Shown here: positions 1-8,125 of the stretch, piece after piece | How the letters are laid out: every line of letters starts with the position of its first letter | How positions within the stretch are numbered: the stretch's first letter is position 1 | Assembly (NCBI GenBank): GCA_963704475.1 | Contig: OY969900.1 | Coordinates: 558,001 to 622,000 of the forward strand | Source: UBA9655 sp963704475 | Lineage (GTDB): Bacteria; Pseudomonadota; Alphaproteobacteria; UBA9655 | Direction of reading: 5' to 3' | DNA length: 64,000 nt | Program-made: the position numbers and the translations under genes | Notes under the pieces: generated by a model | Seen by the model: the letters and a program-made list of their open reading frames with translations, nothing else | What the model was told of the DNA's origin: nothing | Database searches by the model: none

Positions 1-41
1 TTCTACGTAGAAAATACGTAGATCACTTCTTGCGTATTCTG

Positions 42-103
42 ATTAATCCGGGGGGTGATTCTGGTTTTATCCGGGGGTCGATTCTGGTTTCAATCCGGGG
101 GAG
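42..103. repeat. Tandem ~23-bp repeat, possible IS21-type end
   Basis: Two adjacent 23-bp units (58-80 and 81-103), each reading attctggtt..atccggggg, follow a partial third unit at 42-57. Repeated short sequences at a terminus are typical of IS21-family ends, so this may be the tip of an element lying left of the window. No transposase is visible here, so the family assignment is a guess. Confidence 0.4.
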
Positions 104-301
104 GGTTATGATTTAATCTGGTAAGCCTTTTGAGCTAACACATCAACCTTCCAAGATAAGTAATATTACTTACCTCATTACTCTCTGACAGGAAAGCCAC
201 GGGTTTGATGCGTGGACCTACAAGGCTTGGCCTCTAGATTCAACGATGTTGTCGTAATTTTCCCGTTGGGCTTGGCGGTCCAACAAAGAAAGGAAAATCA
301 C

Positions 302-391
302 ATGACAACATCATCTTATGAAAGTCTAAGCCATTCGCGCTGGGACTGTAAATACCACATTGTATTTGTATTAAAGTTTATTATTTTTTAA
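302..391 (+). pseudogene. IS200/IS605 TnpA N-terminal remnant
   Basis: A 29-codon frame starts MTTSSYESLSHSRWDCKYHI and continues VFVLK before running into unrelated sequence and a stop. This is the start of the Y1 transposase of IS200/IS605 elements, which usually read YESLSHxxWDCKYHVVF. The catalytic HUH motif and the tyrosine helix are absent. The 200-300 stretch directly upstream, with short imperfect hairpins and an AAGAAAGGAAAA ribosome-binding region, is probably the element's left end. It is a dead fragment. Nothing else recognisable lies between 392 and 930; the short reading frame at 591-911 has no familiar motif and competing frames, and I do not call it. Confidence 0.65.
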
Positions 392-933
392 CACTCAATC
401 AAAAATATTACCTCTCTTTGAGAGGAACACTTATTCATTTATTGTCTTGTAGACTTTTCCGCAAGCCCGCTTACACATTGGTTGCTAAATGAGCTCTTTG
501 GTGTATGCACATCTGATTGATTGTGAAATAAAATTTGATAGTTTTTGTCAGGCACGACAACAACAGAAGCGTTTAAATAGGTGAGTCACTTTGTGGAAGT
601 ACCTAAATCTAAATCTCGAAGGCGTTATGGAGTGGCTTCGTCAGAAAAACGGAACGTCTCCGACGATTTTTGAAAGACCTCTTGCCAGACATGCTAGATG
701 GGTCGCACCAGACAGAAACCACTGGTGCTCAAACCAAAACGGTCGTCGGCGCTTGCGCCAAAGAGCACATTGCTGGAGGCAATGTATAAGCACGCCTCTC
801 CAACTTTTGGATCGGTCGGCTTTCTTAGTTTCTGATCTATACATCGTGAGTGAAAGTTATCGTTTTGTTAATGTTTTTGCTATATTCTATGTTTCTATGA
901 ATCAGTTATGAGGTAAGATCATGAAAAAAGATC

Positions 934-1152
934 ATGAAAAGAAAATATCTTCGAACATCAGTTTTGGCCATTGTTGTCATTTTCGCGTTTACTCTAGTCA
1001 CAAATGAGGGCAAGAGTGGGATATGTTGTCAAAAGGGTACGGAGAATCCGTGGTGTGAAGCACAAGGCACTGCTGAAAATAATTGGTGTGGGAATTATGG
1101 TGCTCGTGCTTTTGGAACTTGCACAGACAATCGCGATTGTAAAGGCGGTTGA
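934..1152 (+). CDS. Secreted six-cysteine microprotein 1
   Basis: This 72-residue protein has a basic N-terminus (MKRKYLRTS), a hydrophobic stretch at residues 9-23 typical of a Sec signal peptide, and a short mature part with exactly six cysteines (C31, C32, C41, C52, C63, C69) that ends CTDNRDCKGG. The leader motif K-x-L-x-T-S followed by VLAIVV is shared with the proteins at 16650-16937 and 37244-37432. Six cysteines would suit three disulfides after export to the periplasm or outside. The function is unknown; a host-directed or antimicrobial role is speculation. The start is uncertain because an upstream ATG at 921 opens a different frame. A perfect 11-bp stem at 1271-1299 lies downstream. 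Confidence 0.6.
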   Translation: MKRKYLRTSVLAIVVIFAFTLVTNEGKSGICCQKGTENPWCEAQGTAENNWCGNYGARAFGTCTDNRDCKGG

Positions 1153-1270
1153 AGTGACCCCCCTCCACATCATTAACGTGCTTAAAGAATTCTCTCCTGT
1201 ATCTTGCTCGTTTGCTGGCTTGATACCACTAAAAGGCTGTATGAAGTGAAAGTTTATTCATGCGCACTTA

Positions 1271-1299
1271 TGCGCGATTGCTCATAGGGCAATCGCGCA
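1271..1299. terminator. Hairpin downstream of microprotein 1
   Basis: The sequence tgcgcgattgc, a 7-nt loop, then gcaatcgcgca forms a perfect 11-bp stem. No T-run follows on the plus strand, so it may be a processing or attenuation hairpin instead of a classical intrinsic terminator. Confidence 0.4.
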
Positions 1300-1434
1300 G
1301 TGCTTTGAGTTAATCGCAAAAGTTGGTGACGGAGAGAAATAGAAGTGGCGTATCATGAGGGGGAAATAAGCAACCCTCAACCTTAACAAAGTAAGGAGAT
1401 ACGCCATGGATAAAGATAAAGTAAATAAATTCAG

Positions 1435-1520
1435 TGGTGGAGGGAGTAGGATTCGAACCTACGTAGACATTCGTCGGCAGATTTACAGTCTGCTGCCTTT
1501 GACCGCTCGGCTATCCCTCC
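1435..1520 (-). tRNA. tRNA-Tyr (GTA)
   Basis: Read on the minus strand, the 7-bp acceptor stem GGAGGGA/TCCCTCC closes a cloverleaf with anticodon GTA, a long variable arm as in bacterial tRNA-Tyr, a T-arm with GGTTCGAATCC, discriminator A and an encoded CCA. It lies between two opposite-strand six-cysteine protein genes. Confidence 0.93.
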
Positions 1521-1665
1521 GGCCTTTTCTTCTCCGGATGACAAGCCAAAAAAAGAGGGGCAGCTTGCCGAAACGTTAAGAGAGGCAGGCTGAATGTAAG
1601 ATGAATGCCTAAATTCTGTCAATGTGGAATATGCAACTGTCTTGTCGTCATCTTAATCCAAAACT

Positions 1666-1726
1666 GTCATCCTGAACTTGTTTCAGGATCCCATGACACG
1701 AGATCCCGAAATAAATTCGGGATGAC
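1666..1726. repeat. Dispersed palindromic repeat, type R1
   Basis: An interrupted palindrome begins gtcatcctgaacttgtttca and ends cgggatgac. Related copies lie at 30469-30597 and 34464-34576, with a diverged one inside 11215-11390. All are intergenic. The remainder of 1521-1800 holds no recognisable gene. Confidence 0.8.
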
Positions 1727-1802
1727 AAAAAGTTGGATGCTAAAGAGTGGAGTCGCGATACCACTTGTCCAACAGCAAGACGTATGGTTTCTACCCTATC
1801 AC

Positions 1803-1837
1803 GGAAAAAGAGGATGCTTGGATAAAGCATCCTCTTT
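1803..1837 (-). terminator. Intrinsic terminator for the 1975-2154 gene
   Basis: A perfect 11-bp stem (aaagaggatgc / gcatcctcttt) with a 9-nt loop is followed on the minus strand by a short T-run (complement of aaaaa at 1805-1809). It lies about 140 bp after the stop codon of the minus-strand microprotein gene. Confidence 0.6.
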
Positions 1838-1974
1838 CCAGTACAGGTTCGTTGAGTGTTTAGACACAACTATCAGATGAGTAGGCGTCAGAACTGTGCG
1901 GAGGAAGTAGGCTAAGCCAGCGCGCTGGCGTCCAACAAAAATCACAATGGACACAGCCCTTCACTATTGTGAGG

Positions 1975-2154
1975 TTAACGCTCTTGAGAATTTATGCAGC
2001 AATTGCCATTACAAGTAAACCCATCAGGACAAGTACCGTCTGTGCAGGATAACCCAGTAGCGCATTCATCATCCGCAAACCCAGACGTTCCCATAAAAAC
2101 ATTCGCTCCAACAAGAAGAGCAGCGCCTAAAAGTATATTTGAAAGATTCTTCAT
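1975..2154 (-). CDS. Secreted six-cysteine microprotein 2
   Basis: This 59-residue gene begins MKNLSNILLGAALLVGANVF, a clean signal peptide, with a likely cleavage after SGFA (about residue 27). The mature part is about 32 residues with six cysteines at 31, 37, 42, 48, 52 and 53, spaced C-x5-C-x4-C-x5-C-x3-CC. A ribosome binding site (aaagga) lies 8-10 nt before the ATG. The leader differs from the other three microproteins, so relatedness rests on size, export and cysteine number only. The cysteine density suggests a disulfide-rich exported peptide. No function is known to me. Confidence 0.62.
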   Translation of the reverse strand: MKNLSNILLGAALLVGANVFMGTSGFADDECATGLSCTDGTCPDGFTCNGNCCINSQER

Positions 2155-2270
2155 GATACGTTTCCTTTATTCTGTTAATAATGGGCTACATGTGAGGCGT
2201 AACCCCGTGGACACGATTGTCCTTAAACTCCATCATCTCACAGAGTCGTTAAGAAACCGTTAATATCAAT

Positions 2271-2500
2271 CCTCTTTCACCTCTCCCCTTGTGGGAGAGG
2301 TCGCCGCATAGCGGCGGGTGAGGGGGGAGCAGTATTGCAGTGTTGCGGTGTAGCAGTATCGCAGAAATAAGAACGGGTACTTCGGTGTTTCCAATTCCTA
2401 GATTCTGTAACACTGCAACACTGCAACACCGCTACACTGATACCCCTCACCCGCGCTGCTTCGCAGCACGACCTCTCCCACAAGGGGAGAGGTAAAGAGG
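2271..2500. repeat. 230-bp long inverted repeat upstream of atpD (type R4)
   Basis: The outer arms cctctttcacctctcccctt and the complementary sequence ending gggagaggtaaagagg enclose a second inner inverted repeat (gtattgcagtgttgcgg-like against its complement). The whole unit could fold into one long stem. It sits about 85 bp before atpD, where atpG would normally end. A half copy of the outer arm lies at 16269-16297 after rpmE. Confidence 0.75.
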
Positions 2501-2584
2501 AACTAACCCCTAAGCTCACCACTCACTAAGAGATTGCGCCCCTAAAGCAACACGTTGTAAGATTGCGCCGGAAAGGAAACCCCG

Positions 2585-4012
2585 ATGAAAAAATCTCTCC
2601 CCCAAGGTCATATCACCCAGGTTATTGGCGCCGTTGTGGATGTGCAATTTGATGAAAGACTGCCTGAAATTCTAACCGCCCTTGAAACAGACAACCATGG
2701 CAAACGGCTTGTGTTAGAAGTCGCCCAACACCTTGGGGAACAAACGGTACGAACCATTGCCATGGATGCAACAGAAGGTCTTGTACGCGGACAGGTTGTT
2801 TTTGATACGGGAAAATCCATTCAAGTGCCTGTGGGTCCGGGAACCTTGGGACGTATTATGAATGTGGTCGGAGACCCCATCGATGAGCGAGGCCCCATCA
2901 AAGCCACAGAATACCTCCCCATCCATCGGGACGCTCCTTCCTTTTTGGCCCAGTCCACAGAAACAGAGACCCTGGTGACGGGCATTAAAGTCATCGACTT
3001 GTTGGCCCCCTATTCACGGGGCGGGAAAGTCGGTCTTTTCGGCGGAGCTGGCGTCGGAAAAACCGTCATTATTATGGAGCTTATTAATAATATTGCAAAA
3101 GAACATGGCGGATATTCCGTTTTTGCAGGTGTGGGTGAACGTACCCGCGAAGGCAATGACCTCTATCATGAAATGGTTCAATCGGGCGTAATTGACCTTG
3201 AGACGGAAAACTCTAAAACAGCCCTTGTGTATGGACAAATGAATGAGCCCCCCGGGGCCCGCTTTCGTGTGGCGCTTTCCGGTCTTACGGTTGCAGAATA
3301 TTTTCGGGATCAAGAAGGCCAAGATGTTCTCTTCTTCGTTGATAACATCTTCCGTTTTACCCAAGCCGGAGCAGAAGTGTCGGCTCTTTTAGGCCGCATT
3401 CCTTCTGCCGTGGGCTATCAATCCACCCTTTCAACGGAAATGGGAGAACTGCAAGAGCGCATCACCTCCACCACAAAAGGATCCATCACAAGCGTTCAAG
3501 CCATTTATGTTCCTGCGGATGATCTAACGGATCCAGCTCCTGCGACGGCCTTTTCGCACCTGGATGCCACAACTGTTTTAAGCCGCCAAATTGCTGAGCT
3601 TGGGATTTTCCCTGCTGTCGATCCTCTCGATTCGACTTCTCGTATTTTAGATCCACGCATCGTGGGAGAAGAGCATTACACTGTGGCTAGGGGTGTCCAA
3701 AAAATTCTTCAAACCTATAAGTCTTTGCAGGATATCATTGCGATCCTGGGTATGGACGAACTTTCCGAAGAAGATAAATTAACAGTTGCCAGAGCCCGTA
3801 AAATTCAACGTTTCCTCTCCCAACCATTTCATGTGGCAGAAGTATTTACCGGCACGCCTGGGGTTTTTGTCAATTTGGAAGATACAATTGCAGGGTTTAA
3901 GGGTATTACGGAAGGCACCTATGATCATCTTCCTGAAGTGGCTTTTTATATGGTCGGCACCATTGAGGAAGCGGTGCAAAAAGCGACCCGTCTTAAAAAA
4001 GAAGTGTCATGA
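2585..4012 (+). CDS. atpD: F1-ATPase beta subunit
   Basis: The catalytic beta subunit of F1Fo ATP synthase, which binds and turns over ADP/ATP on the cytoplasmic side. The 475 residues match the usual length. Visible features are the N-terminal beta-barrel (1-80), the P-loop GGAGVGKT (153-160), the GERTREG segment with the catalytic glutamate, the LSGLTVAEYFRDQ region and the DELSEED motif near residue 390. The stop overlaps atpC by 4 nt (ATGA), indicating translational coupling. Unlike the usual atpHAGDC order, no atpG precedes it; a 230-bp inverted repeat lies upstream, so the operon is split and alpha, gamma and delta must be elsewhere. Confidence 0.98.
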   Translation: MKKSLPQGHITQVIGAVVDVQFDERLPEILTALETDNHGKRLVLEVAQHLGEQTVRTIAMDATEGLVRGQVVFDTGKSIQVPVGPGTLGRIMNVVGDPIDERGPIKATEYLPIHRDAPSFLAQSTETETLVTGIKVIDLLAPYSRGGKVGLFGGAGVGKTVIIMELINNIAKEHGGYSVFAGVGERTREGNDLYHEMVQSGVIDLETENSKTALVYGQMNEPPGARFRVALSGLTVAEYFRDQEGQDVLFFVDNIFRFTQAGAEVSALLGRIPSAVGYQSTLSTEMGELQERITSTTKGSITSVQAIYVPADDLTDPAPATAFSHLDATTVLSRQIAELGIFPAVDPLDSTSRILDPRIVGEEHYTVARGVQKILQTYKSLQDIIAILGMDELSEEDKLTVARARKIQRFLSQPFHVAEVFTGTPGVFVNLEDTIAGFKGITEGTYDHLPEVAFYMVGTIEEAVQKATRLKKEVS

Positions 4013-4425
4013 CGACGGTGTCTTTTCACTTCAGCCTTGTAACGCCTGAAAAAGTGCTCTTTGACCAATCGGTTCGTATGGTGGTGATTCCAGGCATTAA
4101 GGGAGACATTGGTGTTTTAAAGGATCATGCCCCCCTTTTGACCCTCTTGCGCCCAGGTGTGATTACCATTTATGAGGAAGGAACTCCCTCATTTAAAATT
4201 TTTGTCGAGGGGGGGTTTGCTGACATAACCCCTGAAAAATGCGCGGCCCTTGTCCCTGCAGGAACGCCGCTTGAAGCTCTTGACAAACGTGCATTAGAAG
4301 TGGAAATAAAATCCTTGGTTGAGGATATTGCTAAAGGCGGAACACCCGAAGAACGCAAGAAGGTCAATCAAAATTTAACGATTGCTCAAACAAAATTAAT
4401 GGAAGTTTTATCGTCTGTGAAATGA
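4009..4425 (+). CDS. atpC: F1-ATPase epsilon subunit
   Basis: Epsilon subunit of the ATP synthase central stalk, which connects rotor and catalytic head and inhibits ATP hydrolysis. The 138 residues give the ten-strand N-terminal beta sandwich (VTPEKVLFDQSVRMVVIPG, GDIGVLKDHAPLL, about residues 8-45) and a C-terminal helical part rich in charged residues. It overlaps atpD by 4 nt upstream and the ferritin-like gene by 4 nt downstream, so three genes form one coupled unit. Assignment follows from both sequence and position. Confidence 0.95.
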   Translation: MTTVSFHFSLVTPEKVLFDQSVRMVVIPGIKGDIGVLKDHAPLLTLLRPGVITIYEEGTPSFKIFVEGGFADITPEKCAALVPAGTPLEALDKRALEVEIKSLVEDIAKGGTPEERKKVNQNLTIAQTKLMEVLSSVK

Positions 4426-5234
4426 AAGAAAAAATGTCTCCCCACTGGAAATTTGAAGATATCGACTGCTCTTTATTCGATTCCAGCCGTGTGAATCCCA
4501 CTATGCTTCGCAGTATCAAGGCTGCAAGTGTTGTGGAACATAATGGGTCCGATTATGGGGCCTATCTCAAAAATGTTTTTGCAGGAGATACGCACCTTCA
4601 AGAAGAAATCGACACTTGGGCACAAGATGAAATAAAACATGGAAAAATCCTCGCCGCATGGATCAAATTAGCAGACCCAGCCTATAATTTTGATGAACGC
4701 TTCAAGGCTTATGTTGAAAAATTTCCGATCGCTGTTGAGACAACCCTCTCAATTCGCGGATCTCAAGCCTCAGAACTGCTTGCACGATGCATGGTTGAGA
4801 CGGGAACAAGTTCTTATTACACCGCCCTCAGAGACGCAACGGATGAGCCCCTTTTAAAGCAACTCTGCGCTAAAATCGCAGCGGATGAGCTTCGTCATTA
4901 CAAATTATTTTACACGCATTTTAAACGATATCAAAAAATAGAAAATCTTAACCTCTATCAACGCTTTAAAATTGCTCTTGGGCGGTTGCTTGAAGGCGAC
5001 GGGGATGAGTTGGCTACAGCCTACTATGTCGCCAACGAAGAAACAGCCCCTTATAATCTCAAGCATTATGCCAAGATTTATGCACAAGTCACCTATAGTT
5101 ATTATACGCGAAATCATGTAAAAACCGCGATGGCAATGTTCTGTAAAGCCATCGGCATCAGCCCCCACGGCGTGTTTCACAAAATCCTTTCAATTGTGGC
5201 GTTTAGAATGCTTTCTGCAAGGGCCGCGGAATAA
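4422..5234 (+). CDS. Ferritin-like di-iron protein
   Basis: A 270-residue soluble protein with the four-helix di-iron signature: E39, E70-x-x-H73, E126 and E156-x-x-H159, which would give two glutamate-histidine iron ligand pairs. The family holds rubrerythrin-like and desaturase-like oxidases; the substrate cannot be told from sequence. The ATG overlaps the atpC stop (ATGA), so it is co-translated with ATP synthase genes, which is unusual; a role in respiration or oxidative protection is possible but unproven. It is followed by a terminator at 5279-5306, closing the operon. Confidence 0.75.
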   Translation: MKEKMSPHWKFEDIDCSLFDSSRVNPTMLRSIKAASVVEHNGSDYGAYLKNVFAGDTHLQEEIDTWAQDEIKHGKILAAWIKLADPAYNFDERFKAYVEKFPIAVETTLSIRGSQASELLARCMVETGTSSYYTALRDATDEPLLKQLCAKIAADELRHYKLFYTHFKRYQKIENLNLYQRFKIALGRLLEGDGDELATAYYVANEETAPYNLKHYAKIYAQVTYSYYTRNHVKTAMAMFCKAIGISPHGVFHKILSIVAFRMLSARAAE

Positions 5235-5278
5235 TATTCTCAGAGCCGCCAATTCATCCCAGACACACATTTTTCTGA

Positions 5279-5306
5279 AGCCCTGTTGGAGGGCTTTCTT
5301 TTTTTG
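5279..5306 (+). terminator. Rho-independent terminator of the atpDC unit
   Basis: The stem agccct / agggct (loop gttgg) is followed by ttctttttttg. It comes 45 bp after the ferritin-like gene. Confidence 0.85.
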
Positions 5307-5412
5307 CCCTGGTTGCCTGGCAACAAGCCCAGAACACGTCTGTTCATCAGCTCTTGCTCAAAATTAAATTAAACCCTATATATAGAGAGAAATTAAAAAA
5401 GGAGTTCTCTCT

Positions 5413-6123
5413 ATGAATGATCGCTCTAAAAATAGAATTATTTTAGGCGCAGAAAAACGTGCTTTTGCCTATAGTGAAGGCCTTCGTGTCTATATGCTTA
5501 GCGTTTACAATTACATGGCGCTGGGGCTTGGCTTGACGGGAGGTGTTGCGCTCTTGGTTGTGTCCTCACCAACATTACTGCACATGATTATGCCGATGAT
5601 GTTGCTCTTTATTCTTGCTCCTCTGGCTCTTGTGTTTTTTTTAAGCTTTAGACTTAATGCGATAAAGTATACAACGGCCCAAACATTGTTTTGGCTTTAT
5701 GCAGCTCTGAACGGTGTGGCATTCTCTACCATCTTTCTGGCCTATACGTCTGAAAGTATTGCGCGGGTCTTTTTTATCACAGCAGGAATGTTTGCAGCGA
5801 TGAGCCTTTATGGATACACAACCCGCAAGGATTTAACCGCTTGGGGCTCTTTCCTTTTCATGGGGCTTATTGGACTTATTCTTGCTTCCGTGGTGAACCT
5901 TTTCTGGGCAAGCGATATGCTCCAGTTCATGGTTTCAGTGGGAGGCGTGGTTATCTTCACTGGCCTTACCGCCTATGATACCCAATCGATCAAAGAAGGA
6001 TATATGGAAGGAAGCTCCACAGAGATTGCTGGCAAACGGGCTATTTTTGGGGCCTTGCGTCTGTATCTCGACTTTATCAATATCTTTTTGAGCCTTTTGC
6101 GTCTCATGGGAGATCGCAGGTAG
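5413..6123 (+). CDS. BI-1/YccA family inner-membrane protein
   Basis: A 236-residue, very hydrophobic protein with about seven membrane segments, matching the Bax inhibitor-1 (TMBIM/YbhL-YccA) family in length and in features such as the AYSEGLRVYMLSVYNYMALG start and the GLTAYDTQSIKE segment before the last helices. Bacterial members act as membrane proteins linked to protease control or ion leak; the exact activity is not settled. It is monocistronic, with an AGGAG ribosome binding site 9 nt before the ATG. Downstream lies a palindromic repeat. Confidence 0.88.
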   Translation: MNDRSKNRIILGAEKRAFAYSEGLRVYMLSVYNYMALGLGLTGGVALLVVSSPTLLHMIMPMMLLFILAPLALVFFLSFRLNAIKYTTAQTLFWLYAALNGVAFSTIFLAYTSESIARVFFITAGMFAAMSLYGYTTRKDLTAWGSFLFMGLIGLILASVVNLFWASDMLQFMVSVGGVVIFTGLTAYDTQSIKEGYMEGSSTEIAGKRAIFGALRLYLDFINIFLSLLRLMGDRR

Positions 6124-6152
6124 GTTTCAATACTCAAGAAGTTTTCAACCCA

Positions 6153-6287
6153 CTTGTCATCCCCGATGCTAGGATTTGTCGATCGGGGATCTGCCTGAGC
6201 ACCCCGATGTTGATAGAAGATCCTCGGTGAAGGAATTCTAATGTTTTCCTGCGAAAAACAAAGAATTCCCAGCTCGATGATGACAAG
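6153..6287. repeat. Dispersed palindromic repeat, type R3
   Basis: The unit starts cttgtcatccccgat and ends atgatgacaagg, with an inner gatcctcggtgaag block. Longer copies lie at 15003-15154 and 35896-36045; a degraded one lies near 7900-8000. It fills the gap between two convergent genes. Confidence 0.75.
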
Positions 6288-6349
6288 GGGTGGCTAGCAA
6301 GGATGACACCAAGAGAGAGAGTTCGTGCGACAAATGAAGCGCCCACTCT

Positions 6350-7120
6350 TTATTTTACTTTTTTTGAACGAGAAACGTTCACCAAAGCGCTCTGCTTACG
6401 TCGATAAGATAAGCCGCTTAGAGGAATTGAAAGAAGATAAAGGAAAACCCCAAAGCTTAACGTCCACCAAGGAATGCTAAAGAGAGCAGCCATAAAGATG
6501 GCCACCATAATAAGCAGTGGACGAATAAAAAGGTGGGGAATGCGCATATCTTTCAAAACATAGGTTGGGATTCGACTGATCATCAGCAACGCGCTAACGA
6601 AAAGGCTCACTGCAAAAAGAAGCGGCTGAGATGACAAATCAACTTCAAGAGCAAAGCCGATCATAAGAGGGCTAAGACCTAAGATAGCCCCCGCTGGCGC
6701 TGGTACACCTGTAGAAAATCGTTTTGCCCACTCTGGCTGTGGACTATCCATGTTCGTATTAAAACGCGCTAGCCTTAGGGCCATACAGGTGGAAAAGAAA
6801 AGAACAATGGCCCATCCCGTACCTTTCCAAAAATGTAGGCTATAAAGGTACAACACAATAGCGGGAGCTACCCCGAAGCTAATAAAATCAGACAAAGAAT
6901 CAAGTTCAGCGCCGAAAGGGCTATCAACGCGAAGAAATCTTGCGATACGTCCGTCCATCGCGTCAAGAATGGCAGCAATGAAGATAAGGCTCACTGCCAA
7001 CTCCCACCGCTCGCTCAAAGCAAAACGAATGGCACTGAGACCCGTACATAAAGCTGTTACTGTTACGGCACTCGGAATGATCCGAGTGAGGCGTGGCGCT
7101 TTTAAATGAGGAGGGGTCAT
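6350..7120 (-). CDS. pssA: CDP-diacylglycerol-serine O-phosphatidyltransferase
   Basis: Makes phosphatidylserine from CDP-diacylglycerol and serine in the inner membrane. The CDP-alcohol phosphatidyltransferase signature D-x2-D-G-x2-A-R-x8-G-x3-D-x3-D is complete (DAMDGRIARF then FGAELDSLSD, about residues 52-77). Several membrane helices follow, ending in a basic tail. The start overlaps the psd stop by 4 nt, so the two phosphatidylethanolamine genes are translationally coupled, with psd first. The 256-residue length is normal for the Bacillus-type (PssA type II) enzyme. Confidence 0.95.
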   Translation of the reverse strand: MTPPHLKAPRLTRIIPSAVTVTALCTGLSAIRFALSERWELAVSLIFIAAILDAMDGRIARFLRVDSPFGAELDSLSDFISFGVAPAIVLYLYSLHFWKGTGWAIVLFFSTCMALRLARFNTNMDSPQPEWAKRFSTGVPAPAGAILGLSPLMIGFALEVDLSSQPLLFAVSLFVSALLMISRIPTYVLKDMRIPHLFIRPLLIMVAIFMAALFSIPWWTLSFGVFLYLLSIPLSGLSYRRKQSALVNVSRSKKVK

Positions 7121-7803
7121 GGTCGTTTCTCTCCTAAACGTTGAGGAGCCCCTGACAAAAGATCCCCTAATATTGTTTCTCCTCCCACCATACGTTGCCC
7201 CTCAATAACTTGAGGAAAGACGCCTTGAGGAAGATAAATATCAACGCGGCTTCCAAAACGAATAATGCCGAAGGTCTCACCTGCTTTTACGGTTTGTCCT
7301 GTCTGAGCCTCACATAAAATACGCCGCGCAATAAGACCTGCGATTTGAACAACAAGAACCTCTTGGCCGGTGGAAGTTGCGATAATGAGAGAATTTCTTT
7401 CGTTAAATTCACTTGCTTTATCAAGGGACGCATTAAAAAATTTTCCAGAATGATAGACAATCTTTTTAATCATTCCTTCCACGGGAATACGATTCACATG
7501 CACATCAAAAACATTCAAGAAAATACTGATGCGGGTTAAGGGGGTACTTGTCCATTTAAGTTCTTTTGGAGGAAGAACTTTTTCAATTTTTGTCACTATC
7601 CCATCTGCAGGACTAATGATGAGTCCTTCTCCAAGAGGAGTGACACGGCGGGGATGGCGAAAAAAGTAAAGACACCATCCTGTTAATCCGAGGGCTAAAA
7701 TCCCTAAAATTGTAGAAAAAATAAATAAGGTGACTGTGATGCCAGCAAATAATACAATAAAGGGCCACCCAGCTTTATGAATAGGAGAAAGGACTGTTTT
7801 CAT
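7117..7803 (-). CDS. psd: Phosphatidylserine decarboxylase proenzyme
   Basis: Converts phosphatidylserine to phosphatidylethanolamine. The 228 residues match the short PSD-A class. A membrane anchor occupies residues 12-48, ISPADGIV is at 63-70, and the self-cleavage site is in IIRFGSRVD, where G184-S185 is cut and the serine becomes the pyruvoyl group. It is the first gene of the psd-pssA pair. Because nothing else lies upstream on this strand before 8126, its promoter should be in 7804-7900. Confidence 0.95.
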   Translation of the reverse strand: MKTVLSPIHKAGWPFIVLFAGITVTLFIFSTILGILALGLTGWCLYFFRHPRRVTPLGEGLIISPADGIVTKIEKVLPPKELKWTSTPLTRISIFLNVFDVHVNRIPVEGMIKKIVYHSGKFFNASLDKASEFNERNSLIIATSTGQEVLVVQIAGLIARRILCEAQTGQTVKAGETFGIIRFGSRVDIYLPQGVFPQVIEGQRMVGGETILGDLLSGAPQRLGEKRP

Positions 7804-8046
7804 GATATCTTCCTATAAAACTCCATGCGCTTACGCTTAATCAGTTTTATAGCGATTTTTCTTTACATTGGCTATTAAGTTTTCAAAATTTTGTCATCCG
7901 TCGATTCCTTACAACTTTTGCCGTCTTGCCCAGATTTGTCATCCTCAAGCTTAGAAACTCTTTGTTTTCTGTAGGAAAACCTCCAATTAGTGACCATTTA
8001 TTCTTTTTATTTTTCAATGCTGTGTCAAAAAACTAACGGGAATTGT

Positions 8047-8076
8047 TTGACAAACAAAAATTCATAATTATATATT
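8047..8076 (+). promoter_or_regulatory. Sigma-70-type promoter for the 8126 gene
   Basis: TTGACA at 8047-8052 and TATATT at 8071-8076 are 18 bp apart, about 50 bp before the ATG at 8126. The rest of the 322-bp gap (7804-8046) holds an eroded R3-like repeat (gtcatcctcaagcttagaaa) and no gene. Confidence 0.6.
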
Positions 8077-8125
8077 GCAATATAACTAAGCGTATATGTG
8101 TGTTAACTATTTTAAGGAATGAATT

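Noticed and set aside
591..911. Possible gene of 106 residues near the left end
   Set aside because: No recognisable motif, the opposite strand and another frame look equally open, and composition gives no preference. Possibly decayed IS or phage sequence.
1405..1560. Frame starting MDKDKVNKF overlapping tRNA-Tyr
   Set aside because: It runs through the tRNA gene in antisense; only the first few codons have a ribosome binding site. Probably a chance start or IS edge.
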